64,000 bases of DNA, from contig NZ_PJIQ01000002.1 in NCBI RefSeq assembly GCF_002929745.1, forward strand, positions 186,001-250,000, in the 5' to 3' direction. The notes under the pieces are model-generated. The model searched no databases and was not told the origin of the DNA. It saw only the letters and a program-made list of their open reading frames with translations. The translations under genes and the position numbers were made by a program. Position 1 is the stretch's first letter. Each line of letters starts with the position of its first letter. Source of the DNA: Arthrobacter sp. B1805 (GTDB taxonomy: Bacteria > Actinomycetota > Actinomycetes > Actinomycetales > Micrococcaceae). Of the stretch, positions 26,008-34,620 are shown in pieces.

Positions 26008-26286
26008 CTACTCGGCGTCGTGATCCGTCTCGATGATGAGGGCCAGGCCTTCGAGCGCTTCCTCCGCGCCCTCACCCTCGGCGCGCAGGACGACGACGTC
26101 GCCGTTCGAAGCGCCGAGACTCATGAGAGAAAGGATGCTGGAGGCGTCCATAGCTTCCTCTGCCGGCTCACCGTCCATGGCGATGGTGACCTCGAGGGGA
26201 AGCTCGCCGGCGGCCTCGGCGAAGATCGACGCGGGCCGGGCGTGCAGTCCGACGCGGCTCGCTACCGTCGCCTTGCGTTCTGCCAT
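26008..26286 (-). CDS. ptsH: Phosphocarrier protein HPr
   Basis: General PTS phosphocarrier between EI and the sugar-specific EIIA domains. It is 92 aa. The active-site histidine is His15 in SRVGLHARPAS; the conserved helix SSILSLMSLGA near 49-59 carries a serine at the regulatory-site position of firmicute HPr. The start at 26286 follows AAGGAG 5 nt upstream. It is the last gene of fruR-fruK-fruA-ptsH, 49 bp after fruA. No EI gene is in the window. Confidence 0.95.
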   Translation of the reverse strand: MAERKATVASRVGLHARPASIFAEAAGELPLEVTIAMDGEPAEEAMDASSILSLMSLGASNGDVVVLRAEGEGAEEALEGLALIIETDHDAE

Positions 26287-26335
26287 GATGTGCTCCTTCT
26301 GTAGTTGGTTCCAGTACAGCCAAGCGGACTGCTGG

Positions 26336-28462
26336 TCAGGCTGCAACCGGCTCGACGACGGGGGTGTCCTTCTTGCGGGTGGCGTAGCGCTTCAGCGCGA
26401 TCACGGCGAGGGCCGAGACCACCGTTCCCACGATGATCGCGAGGACGAACATCAGGACGTTCCCGATGGCGAAGAAGACGAAGATGCCTCCGTGCGGTGC
26501 CTGCGACGTCACTCCGGTCCCCATGACGATGGCACCGGTGACAGCCGATCCCACCAGGGAAGCAGGGATGACGCGGAGTGGATCGGCGGCGGCGAAGGGA
26601 ATGGCCCCCTCGGAGATGAACGCCGCGCCCAGCAGCCAGGCCGCCTTGCCGTTCTCGCGTTCCGCCACCGTGAAGCGACGACGATCGATGGTGGTGGCCA
26701 GAGCCATGGCCAGAGGTGGGACCATACCGGCTGCCATGACGGCGGCCATGATCTGCCAGGGCGCCTGGTTGTCGATGGAACCGGCGCTCAGACCGGCGAC
26801 GGCGAAGGAGTAGGCCACCTTGTTGACCGGACCGCCGAGGTCGACGGCCATCATGAGCCCGAGGATGACGCCGAGGCCGACGGCGGCAGTCCCGGTGAGG
26901 CCCGAGAGCCAGGTGTTGAGTCCGGTGGTGATCGCGGCGATGGGGCCGCCCAGCACGAGGAACATCAGGCCCGAAGCGACGATGGACGCCACGAGCGGGA
27001 TGATGACGACCGGCATGAGGCTGCGGAGCCATCGGGGAACCGAGAGGCGTCCGATCATCATGGCGACGTAGCCGGCGAGCAGGCCGCCGACGATGCCGCC
27101 GAGGAACCCTGCGCCCATGAATCCGGCAACGGCACCGGCGACGAAACCTGGTGCGATACCCGGACGATCAGCGAGGGCGTACGCGATGTAGCCTGCGAGG
27201 GCCGGGACGAGGAAGCCGAGGGACAACTGGCCGATCTTGAAGGCGACGGCGCCGAGGTACTCGCCGAGCCCACCCGCGGGCAGGTTCGTGAGGCTGTTCT
27301 CCAGGACGACGGTGTCAGCCGTCTCGGTGATCAGGTAGCCCCCGAGGAGGAAGCCGAGCGCGATGAGCAGCCCACCTCCCGCGACGAACGGGATCATGTA
27401 GCTGACGCCGGTGAGCAGGGCCCGCTTGAGGGTGCTGCCGATGCTGTCCCTGGCGCCGTCGTCGTCCGTCTGTTCGTTGCCGCCGGCAGTGCCGGCGACC
27501 CGTCGCGCATTCGGGTTCCGGGCGGCTGCGACAGCTTCCTCGACCATCACGCCGGGCTCGTCGATGCCGCGCTTGACGGGGGAACTGATGACGGGGAGGC
27601 CGGCGAAGCGCTGCTTGTCGCGGACATCGACGTCGACGGCGAAGATGACGGCGTCGGCCGCTGCAATCACTGCGGGATCCAGGGGAGTGGCACCGGAGGA
27701 GCCCTGCGTCTCGACCTGGAGGTCGATTCCCCGCTCCTTTGCGGCCGCGACGAGTGAGTCGGCGGCCATGTAGGTGTGGGCGATGCCGGTCGGGCACGCG
27801 GTGACGGCGACGAGGCGGCGGACCCCGGTGTCGGTGCCACCCCCGGTGCTGCCCTCTGTGCCGCCCTCTGAACGGCCATGGCCGACGGCCGGTCCGGTCG
27901 TGTCGGTGCCAGCGGGTGACGTACCGAGCGTCGCGGCCGCTTCACCGGCACGGGCAGCGTTCTCCGACCGGCTCGTCGAGCTGGTGGCGGCTGTTCCGGC
28001 CGGCGCGTCACCGAGCCCGAGTGCCCCGTTGACGAGAGCGACGACGTCGTCCGGGGTCCGTGCGGCCCGCAATGACGCGGTGAAGTCCTTCTTGATCAGC
28101 GACCGCGCGAGCTTGGACAACAGCTTCAGGTGCTCCTGGTCGGCACCTTCGGGTGCGGCGATGAAGAAGACGAGGTCGGCGGGGCCGTCCTTGGCGCCGA
28201 AGTCCACGGCGGGAGACAGGCGTGCCATGGCGAGTGTCGCTTCCGACACCGCCGTGGAGCGGCAGTGCGGGATGGCGATGCCGCCGGGTATGCCGGTGGC
28301 GGTCTTCTCCTCCCGGGCGAGCGCATCGGCGAACAGGCCGTCCACCTCCGTGGAGCGCCCCTGTGCGGCGACCTGCTCCGCGAGATGACGGATCACCGAG
28401 GAGCGGTCGCTCCCCAGGTTCCGGTCCAGAGCCACAAGCTCCGGAGTGATGAGATCGGACAT
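26336..28462 (-). CDS. fruA: Fructose-specific PTS enzyme IIABC
   Basis: Imports fructose and phosphorylates it to fructose 1-phosphate. It is 708 aa in the order IIA-IIB-IIC. IIA (about 1-150) has the phospho-histidine His66 in GIAIPHCRS. A Thr/Ser/Gly-rich linker (about 152-212) follows. IIB (about 214-315) has the phospho-cysteine Cys223 in VTACPTGIAHT. IIC (about 330-700) has about nine helices. The start at 28462 follows AGGAGG and overlaps the fruK stop by 1 nt; the longer in-frame reading runs through fruK and is a shadow. Confidence 0.96.
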   Translation of the reverse strand: MSDLITPELVALDRNLGSDRSSVIRHLAEQVAAQGRSTEVDGLFADALAREEKTATGIPGGIAIPHCRSTAVSEATLAMARLSPAVDFGAKDGPADLVFFIAAPEGADQEHLKLLSKLARSLIKKDFTASLRAARTPDDVVALVNGALGLGDAPAGTAATSSTSRSENAARAGEAAATLGTSPAGTDTTGPAVGHGRSEGGTEGSTGGGTDTGVRRLVAVTACPTGIAHTYMAADSLVAAAKERGIDLQVETQGSSGATPLDPAVIAAADAVIFAVDVDVRDKQRFAGLPVISSPVKRGIDEPGVMVEEAVAAARNPNARRVAGTAGGNEQTDDDGARDSIGSTLKRALLTGVSYMIPFVAGGGLLIALGFLLGGYLITETADTVVLENSLTNLPAGGLGEYLGAVAFKIGQLSLGFLVPALAGYIAYALADRPGIAPGFVAGAVAGFMGAGFLGGIVGGLLAGYVAMMIGRLSVPRWLRSLMPVVIIPLVASIVASGLMFLVLGGPIAAITTGLNTWLSGLTGTAAVGLGVILGLMMAVDLGGPVNKVAYSFAVAGLSAGSIDNQAPWQIMAAVMAAGMVPPLAMALATTIDRRRFTVAERENGKAAWLLGAAFISEGAIPFAAADPLRVIPASLVGSAVTGAIVMGTGVTSQAPHGGIFVFFAIGNVLMFVLAIIVGTVVSALAVIALKRYATRKKDTPVVEPVAA

Positions 28463-29484
28463 CAGAATTCCTCCTGTGCGAGGGGCCCTGCGGTGGACCC
28501 GGTTGCGCTTGGTTCGATCACGGGCAATGTGATCTTGAGGGGAGTGACCGCGACGGCGGCCGGCGTGGTTTGGTCGAGCGATGGAACGGTGGAACCGGGA
28601 AGGGCGGCGGCCGCCGACCCGTGGGCGACCGCCTGGCGCAGGCAGTTCTCCGGGAGTTCGCCTGCGCTGTGCGCCAGCAGATAGCCGGCCAGCGCGGAGT
28701 CTCCCGCACCGACCGTCGAACGCGCCGTGACGGGCGGGTGCACGGCGTGCCATGCTCCCGCATTCGTCACGAGCAGGGCACCCTTGGAGCCAAGGGTCGC
28801 CAGCACCGCTCCCACCCCGGCGGTGATGAGCACCGCGCAGGCCTTCGCGGCGAGTTCATGGTCCTTCTCGAGTTCATCACCCGTCCCGATGCCCGTCAGC
28901 TCGCTGAGCTCCTCGGCATTGGGCTTGAGGAGATCCGGTGCAGGTACACCGGCGGCGGCTTCGATCAGGGGTTCGCCGGAGGAATCGATGGCGACGAGCG
29001 GCGCCGACAGGCCGTAGGCCTCCCGGACGGCCGCTGTGACCCTCGTATAGAAGGTCGGAGGGACACCGGGCGGGAGCGACCCGGCAAGGACGAGCCAGTC
29101 CGCACCATCGCTCTCGGCGACGACGACGGCGAGGAGTTCCTCGAGATGTGCCGCGCTGAGTGCCGGTCCGGGCTCGTTGATCTTCGTCGTGGTGCCGTCG
29201 TGCTCGGTAATTGCGGTGTTGGTGCGCAGCCCTGCCCCGATCGGCACGTTGCGGAACGGGACGGAGACGCTGCGCAGCCCGGCGAGGACGGGGTCGTCGT
29301 CGTCGCCCGGGACGACGGCGAGCGTCCGGGTGCCGGACATGGCGAGGGCGCGGCTGACGTTGACTCCCTTTCCGCCCGCTTCCTGTACGACGTGCACGGC
29401 TCGCTGCACGGCCCCGCGGACGAGCGGGGCAGCGAGCTCGACCGTGCGGTCGATGCTGGGGTTCGCTGTGAGGGTCAGGATCAC
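28462..29484 (-). CDS. fruK: 1-phosphofructokinase
   Basis: PfkB-family sugar kinase that converts fructose 1-phosphate to fructose 1,6-bisphosphate. It is 340 aa. Motifs: TANPSIDRT at the start, the glycine pair in EAGGKGVNVSRAL, and the anion-hole/catalytic-base segment STVGAGDSALAGYLLA near the C-terminus. It starts at GTG 29484, whose GTGA overlaps the fruR stop. The last base overlaps the fruA start. Confidence 0.95.
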   Translation of the reverse strand: MILTLTANPSIDRTVELAAPLVRGAVQRAVHVVQEAGGKGVNVSRALAMSGTRTLAVVPGDDDDPVLAGLRSVSVPFRNVPIGAGLRTNTAITEHDGTTTKINEPGPALSAAHLEELLAVVVAESDGADWLVLAGSLPPGVPPTFYTRVTAAVREAYGLSAPLVAIDSSGEPLIEAAAGVPAPDLLKPNAEELSELTGIGTGDELEKDHELAAKACAVLITAGVGAVLATLGSKGALLVTNAGAWHAVHPPVTARSTVGAGDSALAGYLLAHSAGELPENCLRQAVAHGSAAAALPGSTVPSLDQTTPAAVAVTPLKITLPVIEPSATGSTAGPLAQEEF

Positions 29485-30248
29485 GTGACGATCACCTCCA
29501 CGTCGGCGTCGGCGAGGTCCGCCGCAAGATCGGCGCTGGGCGCCCGGTCTGTGATGAGTGCATCGATATCCTCCAGTTGGGCAAAACTGACCAGTGTCTC
29601 CTCGTTGAACTTCGACGAATCGGAGAGCAGCACCACTCGCCGCGCGGAGCGCACGATCGCCGTCTTCACCGCGGCCTCATCGACGTCGGGCGTGCTGAGG
29701 CCGAAGCCGGTGGCGAGGCCGTTCGCGCCGATGAACGCGACGTCGGCGCGGAGCCGGGCGAAGTGTGCCACGGTGCTGCTGCCGACGGCCGCGCTGGTGA
29801 GGGCACGGACACGTCCGCCGACGAGTTCCACACTCAGGCCGGCACCGGAGACGAGGGCCGCGATCGGAACGGAATGGGTGACCACCGAGAGATCCGACCG
29901 CGCCTCTTCGACGAGCAGTTCGGCGAGGGCGCCGGTGGTGCTGCCGGCGTCGAGCACGACGGCGCCCGTGTCGGGAGTGAGTGCCAGTGCCGCCTGCGCG
30001 ATGCGCTTCTTCTCCGGGGAGTGCTGGGAGGAGCGGCTCGAGAGGCTCGGCTCGTGTGTCGTCGCACCGCTGCCGGCAATGGCGCCACCGTGGACGCGAC
30101 GCAGCACGCCGTCCTCCTCGAGGAGCGCGAGGTCGCGACGGACGGTCTCCTTCGTAATGCCGAAGCGGGAAGAGAGGGCTGCTACCGTGACCCGGCCGTC
30201 GGCGAGCACCAGCTCGCTGATCTGGCGATAGCGTTCTTCGGCGAACAT
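29481..30248 (-). CDS. fruR: DeoR-family transcriptional regulator of the fructose operon
   Basis: Probable fructose-1-phosphate-responsive repressor, 255 aa. The N-terminal DeoR HTH (about 3-57) includes RVTVAALSSRFGITKETVRRD. The C-terminal DeoR sensor domain (about 75-230) has VLDAGSTTGALAELL and AFIGANGL. The start at 30248 follows GGAG. It is the first gene of its own operon. Three copies of an ATCTGTGTTT-type box lie 43-120 bp upstream and fit autoregulation. The effector is inferred from the neighbours. Confidence 0.92.
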   Translation of the reverse strand: MFAEERYRQISELVLADGRVTVAALSSRFGITKETVRRDLALLEEDGVLRRVHGGAIAGSGATTHEPSLSSRSSQHSPEKKRIAQAALALTPDTGAVVLDAGSTTGALAELLVEEARSDLSVVTHSVPIAALVSGAGLSVELVGGRVRALTSAAVGSSTVAHFARLRADVAFIGANGLATGFGLSTPDVDEAAVKTAIVRSARRVVLLSDSSKFNEETLVSFAQLEDIDALITDRAPSADLAADLADADVEVIVT

Positions 30249-30290
30249 GAGGACTCCGTTGTCTCCGACTGCTCCGCAGCGTGTGGGTTT

Positions 30291-30368
30291 ATCTGTGTTT
30301 GAGTGACTCTATCTGTGGTTGGCGCGCATCGTCAACAGGTTTTCCCCGCCCCAGAAGCAAACACAGAT
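30291..30368 (-). promoter_or_regulatory. Putative FruR operators: three 10-bp boxes upstream of fruR
   Basis: ATCTGTGTTT at 30291-30300 and ATCTGTGGTT at 30311-30320 are direct repeats exactly 20 bp apart (two helical turns). A third box, AAACACAGAT at 30359-30368, is the same sequence in inverted orientation. All lie between the fruR start and the terminator at 30372. Phased repeats suit a DeoR-family repressor. Confidence 0.65.
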
Positions 30369-30371
30369 GAC

Positions 30372-30407
30372 GAAGGGGCCGGAGCGGTTGCCCGCTCCGG
30401 CCCCTTC
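30372..30407 (-). terminator. Strong hairpin terminator upstream of the fru promoter
   Basis: A perfect 16-bp stem (30372-30387 with 30392-30407) and TTGC loop lie 30 bp past the stop of the gene at 30437. It shields the fru operon from read-through. Confidence 0.75.
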
Positions 30408-30436
30408 TAAGGTGCGGCCGCAAGTTCTCCGGCGGA

Positions 30437-30694
30437 CTAGAGGCCGGTGTCGCGTGTCTCGTTCCTCGTGACGGTCTCGCCCGTGTGCGGGTCGACGACG
30501 GACCGTGACTCGGAAATGCGGTTCTGCCTCCTGGGCGCTGCGAGGAGTAGGGAGGCGATGAGGCCGAGCACGCCGACCGCCATCAGGATGTACCCCACGA
30601 GGTTGATGTCGACGATGCTGATGACGTCGGCCCGAATGGCAAAAGCAAGAATTGCACCGAGTGCAATGAGGAAAATAGATGAACCGATTCGCAT
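30437..30694 (-). CDS. Small two-helix membrane protein (DUF6458-like)
   Basis: Unknown function, 85 aa. Two transmembrane helices (about 3-24 and 33-52), then a short cytoplasmic tail with SVVDPHTGETVTRNETRDT. The overall plan fits the small actinobacterial DUF6458 group. The start at 30694 follows AAGGAG 6 nt upstream; the longer reading adds 52 unlikely residues. It is monocistronic, divergent from the GlsB-like gene. Confidence 0.8.
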   Translation of the reverse strand: MRIGSSIFLIALGAILAFAIRADVISIVDINLVGYILMAVGVLGLIASLLLAAPRRQNRISESRSVVDPHTGETVTRNETRDTGL

Positions 30695-31041
30695 TAGAAA
30701 AGCTCCTTCGGGTTGACGTTCGTATGTGTTTCGAGAAATCCCCCAACGGGTTTCACCGTGCGCGCGGATCGTCGCCGAACCGGCCCCACTGCTGGTCATC
30801 ATACGGGCGAACTCCCGTCCTTCTGCGGTTCTCGGTCGATCAGGGTCCACGGAGTCGCAACGCTACATTTTGGGAAAGATTCACCGGGACGACTTGAGAA
30901 GCGCGATTAGTACGGTGCTAGGATTGCACTCTAAGCATGCTGATGAAGTACAATCGTTAAGAGTTGCGCTTCGGTGCATCAGAATATTCGGCAGCATCCC
31001 GTCCGCGGATGGGAAGCTCACAATCACTCAAGGAGCACCTT
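30695..31041. other. 347-bp AT-richer divergent intergenic region
   Basis: No gene is supported here. Candidate plus-strand promoter elements are TTGAGA (30894-30899) with TAGGAT (30919-30924, 19-nt spacing) and a good -10 TACAAT (30949-30954). The palindrome-like TAAGCATGCTGA (30932-30943) lies just before that -10. It probably drives the GlsB-like gene, with a leader of about 85 nt. Confidence 0.45.
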
Positions 31042-31308
31042 ATGAGTTTCATCGGTTTTCTTATCCTCGGCCTCATCGCCGGAGCACTCGCCAAGCTGAT
31101 CCTGCCCGGTAAGCAGGGTGGCGGAATCTTCATCACGATGCTGCTCGGCGTCATCGGGGCTTTCCTCGGCGGATTCATCGGCGGAAGCCTCCTGGGCGTC
31201 GATCTCGGTGGCACCTTCTCGCTGATGTCGATCCTCTTCGCAGTCATCGGTGCGCTGATCGTGCTCGTCATCTACGGCGCCATCACCAAGCGCGGCTCGC
31301 GCGTCTAA
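31042..31308 (+). CDS. GlsB/YeaQ/YmgE family stress-response membrane protein
   Basis: Small integral membrane protein, 88 aa, with three Gly-rich helices (about 2-19, 28-50 and 56-80). The family signature GLIAGALAKLILPGKQGGG is followed by TMLLGVIGAFLGGFIGG. Family members are induced by general stress; the molecular role is unknown. The start at 31042 follows AAGGAGC. It is monocistronic with a terminator at 31351 and a TAAG-N4-CTGA element 98 nt upstream. Confidence 0.92.
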   Translation: MSFIGFLILGLIAGALAKLILPGKQGGGIFITMLLGVIGAFLGGFIGGSLLGVDLGGTFSLMSILFAVIGALIVLVIYGAITKRGSRV

Positions 31309-31350
31309 GCATCAGCAGCATGTAGCTGGACCTTTGGGGGGAACAGCTGC

Positions 31351-31385
31351 CGAAGGGCGCCACCGACCAACGGTGGCGCCCTTCG
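31351..31385 (+). terminator. Hairpin terminator after the GlsB-like gene
   Basis: A perfect 15-bp stem with ACCAA loop, starting 42 bp after the stop codon. It is followed by CTGTTC. Confidence 0.75.
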
Positions 31386-31498
31386 CTGTTCACGGCCCGT
31401 GCGCCAGGAGAAGAAAGCCCCGTCCTCTCGCGCGGCGCCCCTACACTCATCACAGACCGCTTACCGATCCGATCCAGCCCAGTCCGGGAGGAACCACC

Positions 31499-32284
31499 AT
31501 GTTCGGCCGAAACAAGGAAAACCCAGCCGTCAAGGCTGCGAACGGAACGCTGTTCGACAAGGACGGAAACCCCAAGCCCGCCATCCTCCGTGGTATCGAG
31601 CGGGCTCTCGACGTCCAGCGTCCGTTGATCATCTCGAACCTGAACCGGCTCCGTCGCCGACACCCGGAGGCGTCCCCCGCCGAGCTCGCCCGCCTCCTGG
31701 AGCGTGACTATCTCCGCGCGACGACGGCTGCTGGAGCCGCCGTGGGAGCGACTGCTGCGGTCCCCGCCGTCGGAACGATCGCGTCACTCGGGTTGTCGGC
31801 AGCGGCGACGATCGGCTTCCTCGAAGCGACGGCCCTCTACGCGGACTCGATCGCCGAACTGCACGGTGTGAACACCGAGGATCCCGAGCGCTCCCGTGCC
31901 ATGGTCATGGCGATCCTCATGGGTGAGGAGGGAACCGCGCTGATCCGGTCGGTCCTCGGCGCCTCCGCCGGCCAGGGTGCTCCGCAGTACTGGGGCCAAC
32001 TGGTGAACAAGTCGGCGCCGTCCTCGATGGTCAAGACCTTGACCGCCTCCATCCAGCGGCGGTTCCTCAAGAAGTTCCTCGCCAAACAGGGAGGTTTCAT
32101 GCTGGGACGCGCCCTGCCCTTCGGTGCGGGCGCTGTGATCGGCGGTACGGGCAACCACCTCATGGGCAAGGCCGTGATCCGCACGACGCGCGAGGCCTTC
32201 GGCCCGCTGCCTCAGACCATCCCCGGGGAGCTGGCCGACGTGCTGCAGCTTCCCGAGCCGGGCACCCGGCAGCAGCAGGCCTGA
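31499..32284 (+). CDS. Conserved hypothetical protein with Ala/Gly-rich hydrophobic segments
   Basis: Unknown function, 261 aa. A polar N-terminus (about 1-75, LERDYLRAT) leads to a hydrophobic Ala/Gly/Val-rich segment (about 78-115, AAGAAVGATAAVPAVGTIAS), a helical middle, and a second Gly-rich hydrophobic hairpin (about 198-222, LGRALPFGAGAVIGGTGNH). The two Gly-rich hairpins resemble membrane-inserting elements of EcsC-like proteins, but I cannot confirm that family. The start at 31499 follows GGGAGGA. It is convergent with the DUF445 gene. Confidence 0.8.
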   Translation: MFGRNKENPAVKAANGTLFDKDGNPKPAILRGIERALDVQRPLIISNLNRLRRRHPEASPAELARLLERDYLRATTAAGAAVGATAAVPAVGTIASLGLSAAATIGFLEATALYADSIAELHGVNTEDPERSRAMVMAILMGEEGTALIRSVLGASAGQGAPQYWGQLVNKSAPSSMVKTLTASIQRRFLKKFLAKQGGFMLGRALPFGAGAVIGGTGNHLMGKAVIRTTREAFGPLPQTIPGELADVLQLPEPGTRQQQA

Positions 32285-32339
32285 GCCGCCGGCGAAAGCA
32301 GTTCCTGCCGTCGGGCGCCTTTTGCCCCTATGGACGGGC

Positions 32340-33599
32340 CTAACCGAAGATCGCGTTCGCCACGGCGAAGATGGACAGCCCGGCCAGCGAACCGACCACC
32401 GTGCCGTTGATCCGGATGAACTGCAGGTCCTTGCCGACCTGCAGTTCGATCTTGCGCGAGGTCTCCTCGGCATCCCAGCGGCCCACCGTCTCCGAGATGA
32501 CCCCGGCGATCTCGCTGCGGTAGGTCCGAACGGCGTAGGACGCTCCGTCCGCGATCCAGCGGTTCACCTTGCCGGCGAGTTCGGCGTCGTTCGTCAGGCG
32601 TGACCCGAAATCACGCACGGCCGCCTTGAAGTTGGACGTCAGCTCGCTGTCCGGGTCGTTGACCGCTTCCAGGAGGGCGTTCTTGATCGTTGCCCAGGTG
32701 CGGGCGGTCAGGTCGCGGACGCGGGGATCGTCGAGCAGTTGGCCTTTGATCTCCTCCGCCTTGGCAATGGTCTCGGGCTTGTGCTGGAGGTCCTGTGCGA
32801 GGTCGCGGAGGTACTTGTCGATCGCGAGCCGTACATCGTGCTGCGGATCGTCCTGCACCGCGCGGATAAACTTCGAGAGTTCTGCGTGCACGCGGTCGCC
32901 GACCACGCCGTCGACGAGCCGCGGGACCCACGACGGTGAGCGCTGTGCCACGACCCTGGTGACCACGGCGTAGTTCGCGTCCACCCAGTCGCCCGCGCGG
33001 TCCACAAGCAGGTCGACGAGCCGGTGGTGGTGTCCCTCGGCGAAGATCCGCTCCGCTATGCCGCCGATGGGTGGACCCCAGGGTGGCTCGAGGACGTGCT
33101 TGCGCACCATCGACTCGATGACGCCCTGTACGGCGTCGTCGTTCAGCACCGTGAACATGCCGCGGATGAGTGCCGCTCCCTCGGCGGCCACGCGGTCCGC
33201 GCTCTCCGGCTTCTCCAGCCAGGCGCCGGCCTTCTGGGCGATTCCGACCGAGTCGAGCTTGGCGCGAACGACGTCCTCCGACAGGAAGTTCTCCTCGACG
33301 AACTGTCCGAGGGACTCGCCGATCTGGTCCTTCTTGCGCGGGATGATCGCTGTGTGCGGGATCTTGAGCCCCATCGGATGCTTGAACAGGGCGGTCACTG
33401 CGAACCAGTCGGCCAGGGCGCCGACCATGCCACCCTCCGCTGCTGCGCGCACGTACTCGAGCCATGGATAGGCGTCCTGGAGTGCGAAGGCCACCACGAA
33501 GATGATCGCCATGACCGCCAGCAGTCCGGTGGCCAGCAGCTTCATGCGGCGGAGGGCGGCGGCACGCTCCGCATCGGTGCCTGTCATCTGAGCGTCCAC
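32340..33599 (-). CDS. DUF445 family membrane-associated protein
   Basis: Predicted membrane-anchored protein of about 419 aa. One N-terminal helix (about 22-43), the conserved AAEGGMVGALADWFAVTALFKHPMGLKIPHTAIIPRKKDQIG region just after it, long amphipathic helices through the middle, and a final hydrophobic segment at the C-terminus. Function unknown. Two starts compete: ATG 33587 with GGGAGG 12 nt upstream, and GTG 33599 with TAGACT 7 nt upstream. I prefer GTG 33599 as a leaderless start, because transcription from that box would begin downstream of the GGGAGG. Confidence 0.85.
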   Translation of the reverse strand: MDAQMTGTDAERAAALRRMKLLATGLLAVMAIIFVVAFALQDAYPWLEYVRAAAEGGMVGALADWFAVTALFKHPMGLKIPHTAIIPRKKDQIGESLGQFVEENFLSEDVVRAKLDSVGIAQKAGAWLEKPESADRVAAEGAALIRGMFTVLNDDAVQGVIESMVRKHVLEPPWGPPIGGIAERIFAEGHHHRLVDLLVDRAGDWVDANYAVVTRVVAQRSPSWVPRLVDGVVGDRVHAELSKFIRAVQDDPQHDVRLAIDKYLRDLAQDLQHKPETIAKAEEIKGQLLDDPRVRDLTARTWATIKNALLEAVNDPDSELTSNFKAAVRDFGSRLTNDAELAGKVNRWIADGASYAVRTYRSEIAGVISETVGRWDAEETSRKIELQVGKDLQFIRINGTVVGSLAGLSIFAVANAIFG

Positions 33600-33606
33600 C
33601 CTCCCG

Positions 33607-33612
33607 AGTCTA
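33607..33612 (-). promoter_or_regulatory. Candidate -10 box of a leaderless mRNA (DUF445 gene)
   Basis: TAGACT on the minus strand ends 7 nt before GTG 33599. It decides the start chosen for the DUF445 protein. Confidence 0.5.
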
Positions 33613-33708
33613 TCGATGGTGGTGCGCGATGCGTCCCGACGGGTGGGCCGATGGTGCGCCGAACACGTGCTCCCGTACGGTGGTACGGACAACCCACCGA
33701 CGTGAGGA

Positions 33709-34581
33709 ATGCCTGTGCCCCCAGTGATCTTCGCCCACCGTGGCAGCAGCGGAACCTACGCCGAACATACGCGCGCCGCTTATCTCCAGGCGCTCTCCGA
33801 CGGCGCGGACGGCGTCGAATGCGATGTGCACCTCAGCCGCGACGGACACCTGGTGTGCATCCACGACACGACGCTGGACCGCACGACCAGCGGTGCCGGC
33901 CCCGTCGCCGACCTGACGCTCGCCGAACTGCGGACGCTCGACGTCGCCTCCTGGAAAGGCGCGGGCATTCCGGCGGAGTACGGCGGAGGCTCGGAGCAGT
34001 TCCTGTCGCTGGCCGACCTCCTGCTGATCCTGCGACGGGCCGGACGTCCTGTGAAGCTGGCGATCGAGCTGAAGCATCCGAGCCCGTTCGGCCTGCGGCT
34101 GGAGGAGTCCCTGATCGCGTTCCTCATGGACGAGGGGTGGGACCCGGAGTCATCGATGCTCGGGAACATCGAGGTGAGCTTCATGAGCTTCAATCCGGAC
34201 TCCATGCGCCAACTGGCGGAGTCGGCACCGCACCACATGCTCTGCCAGCTGGTATCCGACGTCAGCCCGAAGGAAGTGCGCGACGCACTGCATTTCGGGC
34301 CGATCGCCGAGGGTGCCCTCATCACCCTGATGCGCAGGGCCTTGAAGGAGGGCGAGCAGCTCGTCAACCACCACGAGGTGGGCATGGTGGGACCGGGGGT
34401 GCGGTACGCGCGTCATCACCCCGAGCGCGTGCGGAAGTGGGTCCGCGACGGCGTGCGGGTGCGGGCCTGGACCGTCAACACCGTGAAGGACGCCCGGTTC
34501 CTCGCGGATCTCGGCGTGCAGGAGATGACGACGGACTATCCCGCGAGGATCCGGATGGCGTTCGAGGGCAACCAGGAGTAA
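33709..34581 (+). CDS. Glycerophosphodiester phosphodiesterase family protein
   Basis: Hydrolyses glycerophosphodiesters to sn-glycerol 3-phosphate and an alcohol. It is 290 aa, without a signal peptide, so cytoplasmic. GDPD motifs: FAHRGSSG with the catalytic His, VECDVHLSRDGHLVCIHD with the metal ligands Glu/Asp and second His, a central LAIELKHPSP, and the C-terminal VRAWTVN. The start is ATG 33709 after GAGGA; GTG 33715 is an alternative. It lies 39 bp before the GH15 gene on the same strand and may be cotranscribed with it. Confidence 0.92.
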   Translation: MPVPPVIFAHRGSSGTYAEHTRAAYLQALSDGADGVECDVHLSRDGHLVCIHDTTLDRTTSGAGPVADLTLAELRTLDVASWKGAGIPAEYGGGSEQFLSLADLLLILRRAGRPVKLAIELKHPSPFGLRLEESLIAFLMDEGWDPESSMLGNIEVSFMSFNPDSMRQLAESAPHHMLCQLVSDVSPKEVRDALHFGPIAEGALITLMRRALKEGEQLVNHHEVGMVGPGVRYARHHPERVRKWVRDGVRVRAWTVNTVKDARFLADLGVQEMTTDYPARIRMAFEGNQE

Positions 34582-34620
34582 CCGTACGACCACGACGGGC
34601 GCGTGTGGTTGAGTTGGAAA

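Noticed and set aside
26033-27757. Long ORF antisense to fruA and ptsH (574 codons)
   Set aside because: The fructose PTS domains on the minus strand are unambiguous.
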